From contig JACSVZ010000016.1 of the NCBI GenBank assembly GCA_014706295.1, positions 3,887,168-3,951,167 of the forward strand: 64,000 nt of DNA. Reading direction: 5' to 3'. Below the pieces are notes generated by a model that saw only the letters and a program-made list of their open reading frames with translations, searched no databases and was not told where the DNA came from. Below are positions 26,201 to 39,792 of the stretch, one piece after another. A program made the translations under genes and the position numbers. Each line of letters begins with the position of its first letter. The first letter of the stretch is position 1. Origin of the DNA: Lycocorax pyrrhopterus obiensis. Its lineage: Eukaryota > Chordata > Aves > Passeriformes > Paradisaeidae.

Positions 26201-29200
26201 ATCCCTCATGTGGGCACCCATTTGAATGAGTATTTGTAAAGTATCCAATACACAAGGTGCTGGGCTCTGCTGTCGAGCTTGTAAATATGCATTAATGACA
26301 GGACTGTGGATAGTAACCCATCCAGTTTCTACTGTGTTCTCTGCTGTGAAAACTTAAGTGGCAGCTTAGAGCTGGGTGTCCAAACATTCCCCTTGAACAA
26401 GGTGAACACTCTGGACTTCCCTTTTTCAGCACAAGAGGAAGCATCTTTCAAAGATCAATTAAACTGAAAGGCATACAATTACCAAAATGGTGGTTTAGAT
26501 TGTTCTAAGTGCAGCTCTAAGGAGAGAAATCACCTGAGGGCTGAGTAAATGAATGTTCATTCCTCAGAGGAAAGATGGAAGGGAAGGCTCTTTAAGGGGC
26601 TAAGAGATCAGAGTGCAGATTTATGGTAGGACATCACCCTGGAGATCCTGGACTCTTATTTTGGTCATCACAGAGCAGCAAACAATGAATTTCTTCTTAA
26701 GAGGAGGAAAAAGATCTCAGTTGAAAGAAGGAATTGCTCTTGTTCAAAAAATATAGCTCAGAGGAGTGCTTGTACTCCTGCACTTCTCCCAGAGAGGTGT
26801 AGCTTTGGAAGCAGTAATGTGTCAGCTGCTGTGCCACAAATCTCAGTAAGACAGGCTCTGAAGGAAGAAGCAGAGAACATTGCTTATTGTTAGCTTGCTC
26901 AGAGTTGGTGTTTTTATGGTGGTTTTTTTGAGACTGTAGTTAATTGCACCACCTTGATCTGCCTTGTTTCATACATCGTGAAACAGTAACAGACTGCTAC
27001 TGAAGCCATTGTCAAAGCAGAATTTCGTTGTTTTTCTTATTCACTGCAAGTAAAAGGATTGTTGCTGCTCTTTTCAGCAAGTGCAGCGTCCTTCTTGTTT
27101 CTGCCTCAGGTTCAAGCTTAGGATACTGAGCAATTACATGAACCAATTTAGACCCTACTGCAAACTTGGTTCAGTTCCTTCTGGCAAATTTTAGTCCTCA
27201 CCTAGGATTACACCTGAAGAAAGCTGGCATCCTTATGCTGGTAATTTTTTTCTCCTTGTTTTGGGTTTTTATTTTCCTGTGAGAATTTTACCAGAGAATT
27301 AACTAGCATTCATGCACACAAATCACATCTGTCTCTCAATGTAAATGTAGGTTTGGTGGTTTTCCCTTTAGAATTTTTGAATTAACTCTCTTCCCTACTC
27401 CCCCCAGGCTTTTACAGTGTCTAAATTTGAGTTAGCTCGCTAGGAATCTATGCTAATGTCATCTTGTATTTGTGGACTCAAGTGTATTTATGCTGTATAG
27501 GTTAATTCAGATTAGCCCAACTGTTCAAGCCATTGGTGTTCACAACCAGGAAAATCTCATTCAGCTAGCACTGAGCAGCTCTATTAGTGCAACTACTGAA
27601 GCATGAAATAACACCCCCAGCCCTAGTTAAAATGAAGCAGCAAGAAAGACCTCAAAAATCAGAGCTTTCATTTTCAGTGTAGCTTTACCAAACATGCAAA
27701 GGCATCACTGGCTTTATCAGCCTCATCCCTGCTCTGTGTGGTTATTAACCTGTGAGTTATGTAACTGTGCAACCCTCCTGACAATGCTGTCTGAACATGC
27801 TGGGGAACCTGAAGGAGGATTTTACTCGTGCATCATTCTAACCATCGAAGAATTATGCATCTTATCGTGAATTTAGTTCCTAAAGCACATTTTATTGGAG
27901 CCCTTAAGTGCCCATCATGCAATTACCAAAGCACAGCTCAGATGCACTGCAAGGGCTTGCAAGTCAATTAAGCCCAGTATTTTTTATTTTTAAAATAAAT
28001 GATTTTTCTAGGACACTGTCCATGATCACTTGTGATCAGAGAATGAGCGAGCTGAATCTTCCATTTAGGTGTGAAAATATTTGTCATTGCCAGTAAGAAG
28101 AGATTAATTACCTTCCACTGCTTTAGCTGGTTGAAATGTGTCAAGGTGCTCTCGGTTTGGTTTATCTATCAATCTTATCTACAACTGGATTATTATGGTG
28201 CCTTTTAGCTTGCAGTTGGAGTTGGATTGGAAATCCTTTTGCAGCAGTATTGGGAGACATCTCATAAGGAAATATTAACGTGATGGGGAGCAACAAAAGG
28301 AGTTCATGCCATGGTTGCCTGTGACAGCCCCTCAAGATGAAGCATAACAGGCAGCAGAGTGCACTTAAGCCCTGTTTTATCTAGTCTTGTGTGAAGTTAT
28401 GAAATAGCTGTTTTCTTAAGCTTTGTGCAGCAGCAGAATGCCTCCAGAGCACTGGGTGACCCCAGAGAGGACATCTCATGCCTCTGTTAGTGGAGCTACT
28501 TCTTCTCTTTTCTTCTGCATAGTTTGCTTCCTTGGGAAAACTCATGCAGGCTCTCTAGCACAAAAATGAGCACTAACCTGGACAAAGCTTATCTAACTGC
28601 TCTGTGCAGGCACAGGATCTCCTGGGTAAGGAGCCCTTTTTAAAATTTGGGTCTGTTTTTGAGCCTGAGTTACATGAGCTGGATATTCTGCAGCTCTTAT
28701 TGTTCAGCCTGTTAACTCTGCTGAAAGGGCATGCTGTGGTAGAGGAATCAGCTCTTTTCCTACCTTTCTTTTTCCTCAGCTAGAAATGGACTAATTGTCC
28801 AAACGTGGTAAAGAAAATTCACATGAAATGCGTGACAAGTTTTGCCTGGGTGTGTATTCTCATGTCTCCAAGTGAAGACAGAGCCATATGCATGGTACCA
28901 CAGGCGATATTTTCTCTCTGGGGAGCTGTCCTATATAGTTTATGAAATCAACCTTTGTGTAAGTATGCAAAAAGCTACAGGAAATTTTTGTTCCCATGGG
29001 AAATCAAGTTTCTTTTCCTATACTGAAATATGGAAAAGCAGCAAAATCTAAGGTTAGAGGGAAAAATAAAGCTGATTTTGAGTAATACAATGCAAATAGT
29101 GTAAAAATTTAAACCAAAAAAAGCCTGTAGAGAATGCTGAGGCAAATAGAAACTGGCCATCTGAGATGAACATTTAGATGCTTCTGTTAACATAGCCTGA

Positions 29201-30815
29201 CCTGAAAGGGGGAGAAATGAAGTTGCATGCATTCAGTATAAATATTTTTGTTCAAAACTCCATGGAATCTAGTTTGCATCTGCATAAAAGTAATTCTTTC
29301 CTTAAAAAGAAAGCTTGCTTCTGCATAACAGCTTTGATCTGACTCAAAGAGAGGAAAAAGTGTTTAAAAAGACTCTAAAAGCTATCACATCTGGTTCCTT
29401 GTGCAACTGCTCTGCTGGGCAGATTTTTTGGCAGGGGCTGCTAGAGTCCAGATTTTTCAGTTCTTCCCCAAAAGCAATGTCAGGTCTTTTGGAGAGGGCA
29501 GACAAGCCCAGGGCTGAGCTTAGCTGGCTGCACTGAACAGTACATGCTTGGAGGCACTCAGAACATGGGGTATGCAGGTGGAAAGTTTCACAGCTCTAAG
29601 AGAAGGAATAGAAGAAGCAGATCTAGTGAGCAGGTCTGAAAAGTCTAGAGGACAAAATCAGGAGAATAGGAATAAGGAAACCAGTGGCTATGGAATGATA
29701 GAGTCTTGAAGTTCAGGAGGAATTAAGGAGCATAAGACAGCAGAGTTGGGGGAGTGTTTCTCTCCCTTTCTACCTTCTGTGCCCTCCCCCATCCTCCAAG
29801 AGCTGTGATACGGGCAGACATGCAGGTCTGTCCTGCCTCCTTACCCAAGCTGTGGGACTGCTGTTGCTCCCTTTCCTGCTGTCATCTTTTTATCAAGCTT
29901 TGTTGGCGTCTCAAATTATTTTTTGTGTTGCTGTGACACCATAGTGCTCTAAAATGTCTCAAAATTGTCAGTTCCTCCTGAAAGGGGGAGAGAGGTAAGT
30001 GCTATACCGAGGTCAAGAAGACTGGGATACTTCTGGAAGTATCTTCAACATCTTTGCTTGTCTTCTCTTACAGTTTAAGATGAAGTAGTTGTAAGGGGTA
30101 CTCATCATGTCTGCCTTGTTATTCTGTTTGTTATACTGCATCACTACAGGGTGAGACAGAAAACAAACAGCAGCCTCGTGTCTGGTTTTCCTTTCTTTTA
30201 TGTTAGAAGTAAGAATTTAACCTAAACCACGCTAACGAAGGCTTATTGCCCTTTAATTCTTCACCTTGATGTCCTGGAGTCAGTAATGCTCATGTAATAA
30301 AGTAAATAGAGGGAAAACAAGAAGATCCAATTGATTTCTCAGTTGTAGTGCTAAATCCAGCTTGCATTTAATTATTCCTCTGATAATAAACCAGCCACTA
30401 TTGTTTTTCTTTCAATGTTTTTTTTTTGAGTGGAGTTGGCTGTTTCAAGATATTTCAGGCAAAACACAGTCCCTGCTACTTCATTTACCCTAGAGTTGAC
30501 TCATCACTGGGACATTCGAGCTACTATACGGCAGAGAGAGAGCTATAAGCTGATTACTGAGAGTGCAGAAAATTAATGTTTTTAAGTTCTGAGCAGAGAG
30601 ATAAGGGCTTCATGAAGATATGCTGAGATTTTATGCTCTTTCTTGTCCTTATCAAGTGGTTGGTGAAACTGCCCCTTCTATACTGAACCACAATGTAATC
30701 CTGTTCTGCTGTGAGAGATTTCAGGTGTTGACTTGGTTGGTTTTTTTCCAGCTATTCTGTAACATGTATTTGTTCCTTCCACTGAAAATTCAGCAGCTGG
30801 TCGCTGGTTGATTGG
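23205..30815. other. Unique noncoding DNA
   Basis: No gene is recognised; open frames do not exceed about 102 codons. The stretch 27890-28250 is AT-rich with several TAAT cores (for example GATTAATTACC near 28105). It has the non-repetitive look of regulatory DNA, but that is only an impression. TGACCTTGGGCTAAGG near 25477 resembles the core of ancient MIR elements for a few bases only. Confidence 0.45.
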
Positions 30816-30865
30816 CCTTTAACACTGTCTTAATTATTCCCCTTTAACGCTGTCTTAATTATCCC
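30816..30865. repeat. Tandem duplication, 2 x 25 bp
   Basis: Two units, each starting CCTTTAAC and containing CTGTCTTAATTAT, lie head to tail at 30816-30840 and 30841-30865. They differ at two positions. No larger array is present. Confidence 0.9.
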
Positions 30866-33800
30866 ATCAAGAGATGTTTTGGCTTTAACAATGTCCATGT
30901 GAATGCTGTGTTAGTCCATGGCCTTTAAGGTCTGTCTGTCGATTGCAGTAGAGACAAGTCTCAGACGAATGGTATTTCTTGCAGTTCTAGAAGTCTCAGC
31001 TAACACTCATACAGCAATTTTGGGAAAGTTTGGTGCTTGTTTAGAAGAACTTGCAATTGAAATGTCAGAGGAAGAAAAGGAAGAAAGGAAATGAAGTGCT
31101 CAATGTTGCAGAGGTCAGTGACAAGTGCTCCTTTCTACTCCAACTCTTGTTCTTCTTGTCCTTCCGTGTTCTCAGAAGACTCCTGAAGCGCTAATGAGGA
31201 GATGACATTGATATGATATAAACTAGAATATTACCAAACGTTTTGTGGATGTCCAAAGTTAGCCCCGATAGCATGATATTAAGATGGTGAGTTAACAGGC
31301 ATACCCAATGGACAAGCTGATGAAAGAAGGAGTATTAGGATGAAGGCAGAAATTTCCTGGAATCAGATAGGTTTTGTCAAAACAACCCTCCCCATCCTCT
31401 ACCAATGCCTATCCCCTCCAAAAACAAAAGAAAAGGAAAAAAAAAAGATGACTGAAGAACAATACCACCTTACAGTGAACGTTATAGTTCAGCTAATGGA
31501 AGCTTTAAGGTCTGTCATGATCACAGCTTGAGTTTCATTCAACCCCAGTATCCACACCAAAGCTTTGGTGTATCATAATGGCAATTTCAATCCCCTCTCA
31601 AAAGCTGCCCTAGAAAAATAATTTTTTCAAATCAGTGTTAGTGGGAGCTGTTGTCAGGTACTTGAAAGTGATAAACACTCAAGTGACAAGGGAAATATTA
31701 GGGACAACCAAAAAAATTTTTCTTTATGTGACTGCTAACTGGATTGTTTTCATAAGTCAGGCAGCCCAAATTGATTGGTAAGAAGTGAGCAAAGCTGCAG
31801 CCGGTTTCTGGATGGGGATGTTGGAAAGAAATAGCTCTGCTTACTGCTGAAACTTGACACCTTGTCTGAAATCTGAATTGTAGCATATCTGCTCTCTAAA
31901 CACAGAAGTGATTTAATGGTGTTACTTTGAAAGCCCCACAGGTCACAAATGAAATATGGAAAACATGTAAGACAGGTTATAAATTAGAGCACAGAGCTGG
32001 GGGCAGGTGCCTTGGAATGCTTAGTCTCAGTTTGTGCTGAACTTACCCCGAACTTGCAGTGTTCATTGTGCCTTAGTTCACTGATCCTTTAAGGGACGTG
32101 CAAGTTGTAAAGTTGCTTATATTAGTTTTGCCTAAGAAAGTTGCCTTTACTCACATAACACTTCCTCATCTAACCAAGCTGATGATATTAGCATTTCACC
32201 GACTGATCCTTATTTCTCTTCTACGATGCAGGAAATAATTGTTTTACATAACCTTTGGCTCATGTGAGACAACAGCAGTTTTGACAGTGAAAGCAGTCAT
32301 GCATTCAACTTCTACTTTTCAAAGGCCCTGTCAACTTACAGGGGTGTTAGAGTCTGAGGGAGATAAGTGTCTGTCACCAGCACGTATGTGTTAGTGTGGG
32401 GAACTTTGTAAACTCATGTAATGACTGGAAAGAAAGGAGAGAAGGTTCTCACCCTCGACTGTGCTTTTCTTCTAAGCATAAACATCCTTAGAACTGATCT
32501 AGAGCTGCAGTAACATTCAGCTCTGAAACAGCAGAGGAGCTGGCACTGGTAGGGATGTCTGCTTGTGGCTTCCTCTGGCCCTCTGCTCTAAGCAGAGTCA
32601 GTAAGAGCAGGCTGCTCAGCCACATCTGCAGTCAGGTTTTGCAGGTCACACAGCCTCCATGGGCCTCTGTTTCAATATATCACCACCTCTGTAGTGATTT
32701 CTTTGCTAGGGGTAGACTTAATTTATAACCAAGATAAAACCAGAAAGGTGAATCTCATTAATACTGTTTTTGTTTTACCTAAATCCATATATTGTGCATT
32801 TCTTGTTTGAATGCAAGTAATTGTGCAGAACCCTGATTTTTCACCATAGCTCAGCTGGAAGCACAGTATTCTGTGCTTTCCAGACTACATGAATTGTTTA
32901 TCTAGGACCTATATATGGAGATCATTGATTTTTGTGGGATGAATCCTTGATTTTGTTTGGGAGCATTATCCCATGTGGGTTATTTGACCTTTCATCAGTA
33001 CTGGAACAGGTCATACTGGCTTTTCAGATGGAAATCAAATGTCTGACAATCTCGGTTGTGTGTACTCCATTTACACTGGTCTAAATAATATGAAAATGAA
33101 TTGTTTCTGTCTGGAGTTACTTCTACCTCATTTACTACCAAATTATTTAGCCAGGGATACAAGGCTCCAGAGTTCTTTCTTTGAATTCTTAAATATTAAA
33201 GCAGTACTGATTCATAGGAGGTATTTTGGACCCATTCTTCTGGGCTTGCATCAAGGTAGTGTTGACATCGGAAGGATATTTTACTCCCTGTTTTGCTGTT
33301 CTGTGAAATGTCCTCCAATGAATGAAACAGTAGGTGTGATTTAGGTGACCACTTTGACACTGAGGGAAAACAGTGATTTCTTTTATCAAGCGTTTATGTA
33401 AGGCTCAGGGGTTTTGTAACACTTTTTTCTCCTAACTCAGTTGGCTTCTTCAAAGACTTCACTGTTTACTGGTGCTATTGCCAAAGAGCAGAAAAGTAAA
33501 GAAGCATGCATTTCCTCTTAGCTTAAAGAAAGAATTTTTCTTTGAGTGTAAGAGGGCACAGGTTTCAGCAAAACAGGCTGAGAAACTTGCCTGAGGGCTC
33601 GTGTAATGTATAAAAATACTGAGCTCTGCAATAGCAGAACCAACCTGCAAGTTTAGCTCTAAATATCTAAGAAGCTCCACATGAGGAGAGGTGTCGTGAC
33701 GCCTTGCTAAGAGGAAGACGTTTCCAATAGTTACTGCTTTAAAGAGACTCATTTTGGAGCATGGGAAGCAAGACTGCTTCAGGGGAGGGCTTCGTGGGCA

Positions 33801-36800
33801 GTGAGCCCTGGTGTGTCAGGATGTGCCAAATGCACACCCCTTGCAGGTGATTGTCCAGCCGTGCTCTGATAGGGCACGAGTAAGATTCATGTCTCTCTCT
33901 TAAAAGCCTGAGTCACTTTGAAGACAAATTTATTGCTTCTACCCTATGGATTAGGCCTGTTGAAGTGTTTTAAATTATCATATGCATGCTTTCTTACCCT
34001 TTAATAAGATATTTCTTTAAAGGATTAAAGCTTTAAACAAGTTTACTGTAATGAAGCATCAGTTGCTGGAATTATGAAGCTTGAAGGGTTTGCATTCTGG
34101 TAGTTATGAGCTTTCTGCTTCTAAAAACATGAGGTGCCTTCTTGCAAGGTAGAATTAGCTGAATGTTAGTGTTTATGTGCTTGATAGTGTTGGGTCACTG
34201 GCCAGTGGTCTTCTGGAAAGGCCACTTAAAGTCCTTGTCACAAAAAGTACTTAGGCATAATGAAAAGCATATGAAAATGGTAGAAGTACGAAAGTGTTCC
34301 CTTCCCCACCATCTGATTATTCTCTAATGGTTTGCTTGTGATTGGAAGTGTGTTTTCTTGTTAGAACCCTCAGCCTAATGGCACTGACCTGAGACCAAAA
34401 GCAATCTCCCTGTTCTTAACAAGTACAAGTTTGCTTTAGCTGGGTTTTATGCAGCCCTTCATAATATCCAGATTTTGGGGTATTTTGATGAAAATTAGTT
34501 GTATGGTCTCTCTGAGTAGTTTAACAAGGCCAGAAATTCAAGTAGTAGCTGCAGTACATGCTCCAGCTGGTAGCTGAACTGTGTGAAGACACAAAAAATC
34601 TGCGTGTTATCACAAGAAAAACTGTTCATTGATTTCTCTCCCTGCTGCTCATTCCCCTCTGTTGTCACAAGAAGTCAGTAGTTGAAAATTACAGTAGAAG
34701 AGCCTGTTGTTTTCAGACTGGCTGGGTAATGTCCACACGTGGGGAATTGTTGTGTGCGATGACTAAAACTTTCCTTGGTGGATAAGCTGAATTTTGGAAC
34801 AGCTACCACCGAGCAGTGGTGATAAATCTCAAGTCTAACTCCTATTTCTCTCTGCTCAGGGCCTAAACCTTTATTTTTGCATTCAGTGCTACCTCTTCCC
34901 TCATGCTGTTTTGAGTCTTAACCTAGTGTCCTGCCTTAGACTCCATCCCCATTCTAGACATCTGCCCTCAACCCTATTCAATGGTTTCTTTGGCTTTATG
35001 CTAGGCTTTCTCTGAGCTTTCAGCTTTTTCTAGAAAGTCAGGATTCTTCTGGCTTTGCCTTGAGTTTCTTGCCATGCTCTCCTGCCAGAGCCACCCTTGC
35101 GGTTAGTTGACTTCAGGCATTTTCTGTGGGGTGTGCAACCTCTAAATTCTGGTTCCTTCAATTTTTGTTCTTCCCTTTGATTTCCATTTTCCTGGGTGAG
35201 CACATTTTCTCCTTTCCTGGAGATTCCTGCTGTGCAGGGACTCACTGAAATGGAAGTCATGGCTCTCCACTGGGAAGGTCTGTCCCATTGCTTAAGAGCC
35301 TTTACCACTGCTGTGTGTGCGTTACTAGCTTGTGTGTCTCGGTATAATTTAAATCTGCTTGTAAATGTCTATGATAATGTTCTTCCATTTTTTCTCTGCA
35401 GCCTGATTGCATAAATGTCATTTTTGTAATTTGCACGTGCATTGTGGCCAGCGTGTGTGTTGTGTCACATATTGGGCAAGTCACGTGGCACTGCTATGTC
35501 CAGTATACATCCTGTGAAGTTTAGAGCATTGGAAAGCATAGCAAAAGAATTTGAAACCTTCTCTCCAGTGAGGGTGGTGGCTCCATGTGTGTAGAAAATG
35601 CCGGCATTTTGGGACATTGTGAAAGGGATGACAAAGGTGGCAGGAATCCTGGAAGCCATCATGAGGCTCAAAGCACAATATAATTTCTACTTGAATGTTA
35701 ACATTTCCCTGAGTGTGATACACAAAGTACTTTGTCGTAGTAAAATACTGCTAATATAAGTGATTTATTGTTTTTTGTTTTTCTGTAGTGAATGTCAGAA
35801 TACTCCCTATGACCTTCCTTCCCCAAAGCAGGAAGCTGTTGACCAGAACGATAGTTTATGTTCCCACCTACTGAGACACTTGGCTAAGAGTTTGCCAAGC
35901 AGCTGGCTGTGATACTTTCACTCATACTCTGATCAGGTTCTTTCATTGTAGAATGTTGTCCAATGTAAAATCGAAAAATACTCCATTTGCTTCAATTTGT
36001 TTTCAGGGAAAAGGTCAGTCTGTAATCCCTAACCAGCCCCTGCTTTTGTAAAACAACTTGTGAGGAAAAGCAAGAGCCAAAAATATTATCTCAAATTTAA
36101 ATGCATTGATTTTAAGGGAAATGCCTGGGTTCAGTGGACAGTGACTGGAGCTTATGGAAACATGCCTTTTTGAAACGGAGTCTAATTTCCATATAAATAT
36201 GATGGTTGGAACACACTGCATATTGCTGCAGCAGTAATGGGGTTTGCTCAATGAAGCTATTGTTTTCCGATGCATATGTATCTCAGTGAGAGCACAATAT
36301 TTTGAGAAATGGAATAGCCATGATAGCAGTGATGTCCTGCTGCTGCTAACCAGAGGACATTAAAATTGATGCTGTGAACTCACTGTGATCAATTCTTTGC
36401 AAAAGCAGTGTTGGAACACAGGGGTTGAAGTGGCACCTTCACACTTGTGAGCTCTCGGAGGCACAGACTGCCGTGCTGTGGGCCCCGTGGTGTCCCTCCA
36501 TGAGGATAGAGCTAACAATGCAATTATTATGTGAAAGTAAGGAAAACAGAGATCCCATTTCTGTATAAGTGTTGGACGTGGGGGGAAGGAGTGTTTTTGT
36601 GTGTGCTTTTTTCTTCTTTTCCCCTGAAGTCATTTCATGGATCTGCAAATAAATTCATAGCGCAGTGCTTTCCAGGAAAGCACACTGCTGCCTCTGTATC
36701 TCAAATATTGTTTAGGCTTACTGCCCTAAACTTGAAGAATTTAAACATAAGGCTTCTGATGGGGTGTCTGCAACTGTTTGATTCTTTAGAATAAGTACTA

Positions 36801-37600
36801 ATCTTAGGCTAAGTATGCTTTTTGCATGTGGGCAAGACTTTTATGTATCTCAGGATTTTCAGCAACAGCATGTGGGAAAAAATGCACGAGGCAGAGAAAA
36901 ATTTGGTTAAAATTTCATTTTCAGTCCATGCTAGGAACTGATTAACTGAAATAGTTCTATCAGGTCAATTTTGACTGAAAATGGAGCATATAAAGAATGA
37001 AAATTATTTGCTGGGCATATTATATAAATTGAAAAAATAATTTCTCTGGTTTGCAGGTCTTGAATGAAAGCAACAAAAGACAAATAGAAAACAATTAGCT
37101 GACGGTGAACAGCACAGTGTAGATCACTCATACATTTTTTGAACATTTCCCAGAAACTGAGAAATGCAGCACTTGTCCTGGGAGACTTTTATTAGAAATG
37201 AGAAAAGTGGTTAGTTTAAAAGATAACTTGCAAGTTTGAGGTTTGTGTGACTGAGTGGGATGCGCTTTTTGTTTCAGAAGTTATCACTGAATGACAGCCC
37301 CTATTAGGTGTGGGTTCCAAATTTCACACTGAAGACATTAAGTATCAGCCTACAAGGCACGGAGTGCTGCATGCATCTGAAGCTCACTCATGGAGGTTTT
37401 GTAGCTCCTATTCAGTTGGAATATAATATTACTGAATGGAACATTGGCAAGCAGTTAAGGAAATCTGAGTGGTTTGCCTTGTGTATTTATATATTACAGC
37501 TGAACTACTGTAGCAAATTTAAAATCTTAATTTCTGTTTCCCGTTGCTGCTAAATTAAATAATCGGGCAGATTAGAGTTGAAAACTCACATGTGCAGTGA
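30866..37600. other. Unique noncoding DNA
   Basis: No gene is recognised. An A-rich stretch lies at 31419-31448, with no poly(A) signal at the usual distance before it, so I do not call it a retrocopy tail. The longest frames are about 100 codons and look random. Short GT-rich words occur near 35448-35463. No CpG cluster or splice-bounded coding segment could be recognised by eye. Confidence 0.45.
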
Positions 37601-37991
37601 TTTTTTTTTTTTTTTTTACAGTAAGTTACCAGCCTTTAATATTTGGAGCAAATACAGAGGCAATTAAAATATACATAGAAGGTGCAAGAATGTGCAGGAC
37701 AGGCTACATGTTAGCTTCTCTTTTGAGGAGCTCACGTGTGGTTACATTAACCTCCACAGTGAAATAGACTAACAGGTTTCCTAAGGGGGCTTGTTCTGTG
37801 CTTTTCATCCTGAGGAAACAAGGTTCCCTTTGTCCAAGTCACTTACTAACAGTTTTAGAACCAATAGGTTTGGCCAGGGAGAGAAAGCCTTCAACCTGCA
37901 TTTAGGACAATATATCTAACTTATAAAGAAGTCTACTCTGCTGAGATCTGAAGGAAACAGGGCTTCATGGGTTTTGATTTTCATTTAAATA
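37601..37991 (-). other. Possible poly(A)-tailed retroposed 3' end
   Basis: A T17 run at 37601-37617 is a 17-base A tail when read on the minus strand. Seventeen bases inside it lies ATTAAA (plus 37635-37640), a common variant poly(A) signal at the normal spacing. The preceding sense sequence is AT-rich, like a 3' UTR. The words GTGCAGT just left of the tail (37592-37598) and at 37992-37998 could be a short target-site duplication bounding an insert of about 390 bp. I do not recognise the source transcript, and there is no convincing protein frame. Alternatives are a plain homopolymer expansion, or a pyrimidine tract before ACAG that mimics a splice acceptor on the plus strand. Confidence 0.35.
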
Positions 37992-39694
37992 GTGCAGTTC
38001 TCTACTGACCTGCCACTATCTGTGTTCTGCTGAGCCCCCACTGCTACCAGAGTGGTGATCTGCAGATTTTTTGGAAGTTTGGGCTAATTTATCTACAAGC
38101 CAGAGCATATCAAACAAAATTCAATAGCTTTCTGAAATCAATTATACTGTAAGTGAAGCAAATTTAATTCCTACTAGAGCATTTTTCTTAAAGCCGAGGG
38201 GTCTTATAAAATCAATGCACATAAAGAAGCATGAAGCTTTATAGGGAATTGTTTTGTTTACATACCCTTGCAGAAGTAACATCTTTTCTAGAGCTATGTT
38301 TTCCTAACGAAAAATATAATCTCTAAAGCAGATATTTTGGATTCGATTACTATAAGGATTTAATATTTTATAATTGCATTAGTTTTGCACATAGACTAAC
38401 AGTTGATGAGCGGACATGTTTATCCACACTATTCTTATTGAACTTCAATGGAAACTTGATAAACACCAATAATGCGCCTTATACACCATCCTGCAAGGAA
38501 TTTTTCTTAAAATCAGACTGTACCCCAAGGGTTTTTTCTTTGGAAGTGGTAAATATAATACAGAGTTCCCTTAAACCCGTTTGATTTTTGTGCAAATACA
38601 ATGATCAAAAAAGCCCTAAGTTAATCTGTTTATTTTACGTCAACTGAAAGATACAATAATTGCTGCAATATCTGAGGGAGTTGGGCACGTTTTCTACAGA
38701 TAAGCTTGCTAAGCTCTGCACTTGGTGAAAGGCTACCTAAAAAAAGAAAGTGGCAAAATACCTTTACAATTAAACGTTAATTTCCATCTGCGTCTGTTAG
38801 ATGCGTGTCTGTCTTTCAGGGTGAAGCTTTAAGTAGTTCTTTCAGTGCGTGGTTAGGAGAAATTCCAGATGTTTCAAGATGCAAATTTGCCTCAGTTTTC
38901 TTACAAAAAAAGAGGAAAAGATCCAAGTGACCGCAAGTGCCTTATACCCAGTACTTATTTGTACTTCAGGTGCAGAGTCCTTAGATTGCCACCAGCATCA
39001 AGACCCTTTTGGACTTGCACTTTCCTTCCTTCTTGAGCATTGAGACCTGAAGAGAAATAGGAGAGCTGGTATCACCTGCTAGGTGCCTATACCCTCTGCT
39101 AGCCTCTTGCTGTAGAGATTGAGCTCCTTGTGCTGGTGTATAACTGCAGAGGGAAAATTGCACGTGGCATGGAGACAACCAGTCATTCGGGCATAAAGTA
39201 AAACCACTAAGAGGTCTAAAGACGTGCACAGATATTTTCAGATTGTATTCTAAAGGCTTGTGTGAAGCAAAACATGCCAATAGCTAGAGCAAAGCTACCA
39301 GATCTCCTAAATGCTCAGTAGGTTATTCTGGGCATTTTCTTTTTCGTTATCAGCCACTGGAAATGCCATGATTCTTTGCCAGGTTCTGGGGCATGCCTGT
39401 GGTCCTGGAAGCAGCTGAGGTTGGAATGTTAGGGATGTTTCTCTCTGTCATGTTTGCAGTGAGTATATTTTCAGATCAGTTTAATCAAGTCTGTTAGATC
39501 TCTTTTTAATGTGGGAAAGGCCAGGTTCTGAAACTAGATTAATTATGAGTGATGTATGCTACAAAATTTATGAAGAAGTCTATTTTGTGGTAGCTAGGTC
39601 AGGTAGTCACCCTGTATAGGATTTATTTAAGGGGAGCTTAAAACTTTATGGAAGATGATCCCTCGTGCTAGAAGAAAGACATGAGAAAGTGTCT
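37992..39694. other. AT-rich unique noncoding DNA
   Basis: No gene is seen. The part 38140-38700 is notably AT-rich yet non-repetitive, with words such as TGTTTACAT (near 38257) and AATAATTGC (near 38655) that fit forkhead and homeobox binding sites. This is suggestive of a conserved regulatory block but is not evidence on its own. The frame 38981-39280 (minus, 99 codons) has no recognisable domain. Confidence 0.4.
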
Positions 39695-39792
39695 TGCTCC
39701 AGAAAGCTGTAGGATCTATCATGGGTATTTTTGAGGACAAGTTAGACAAGTATCCATCAGGAATGTCCTAATCCCAGTGGTTATATGATGGA
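39695..39792 (+). mobile_element. Old CR1-type LINE 3' fragment
   Basis: The order AGAAAGCTGTAGGATCT, then TTTTTGAGGACAAGTTAGAC, then AAGTATCCATCAGGAATGTC matches the layout I know from amniote CR1/L3-type 3' regions: a 'gtggaatct' block, then 'ttttaagaacaggttagac', then 'cacctgtcagggatg'. The fragment is heavily mutated and has no preserved reverse-transcriptase frame or terminal octamer repeat. It would be an ancient insertion. The identification is from memory, and a shorter or longer extent is possible. Confidence 0.5.

Noticed and set aside
31419..31448. A-rich stretch that could be a retrocopy tail
   Set aside because: No poly(A) signal lies at the usual distance upstream, and the run is interrupted by G.
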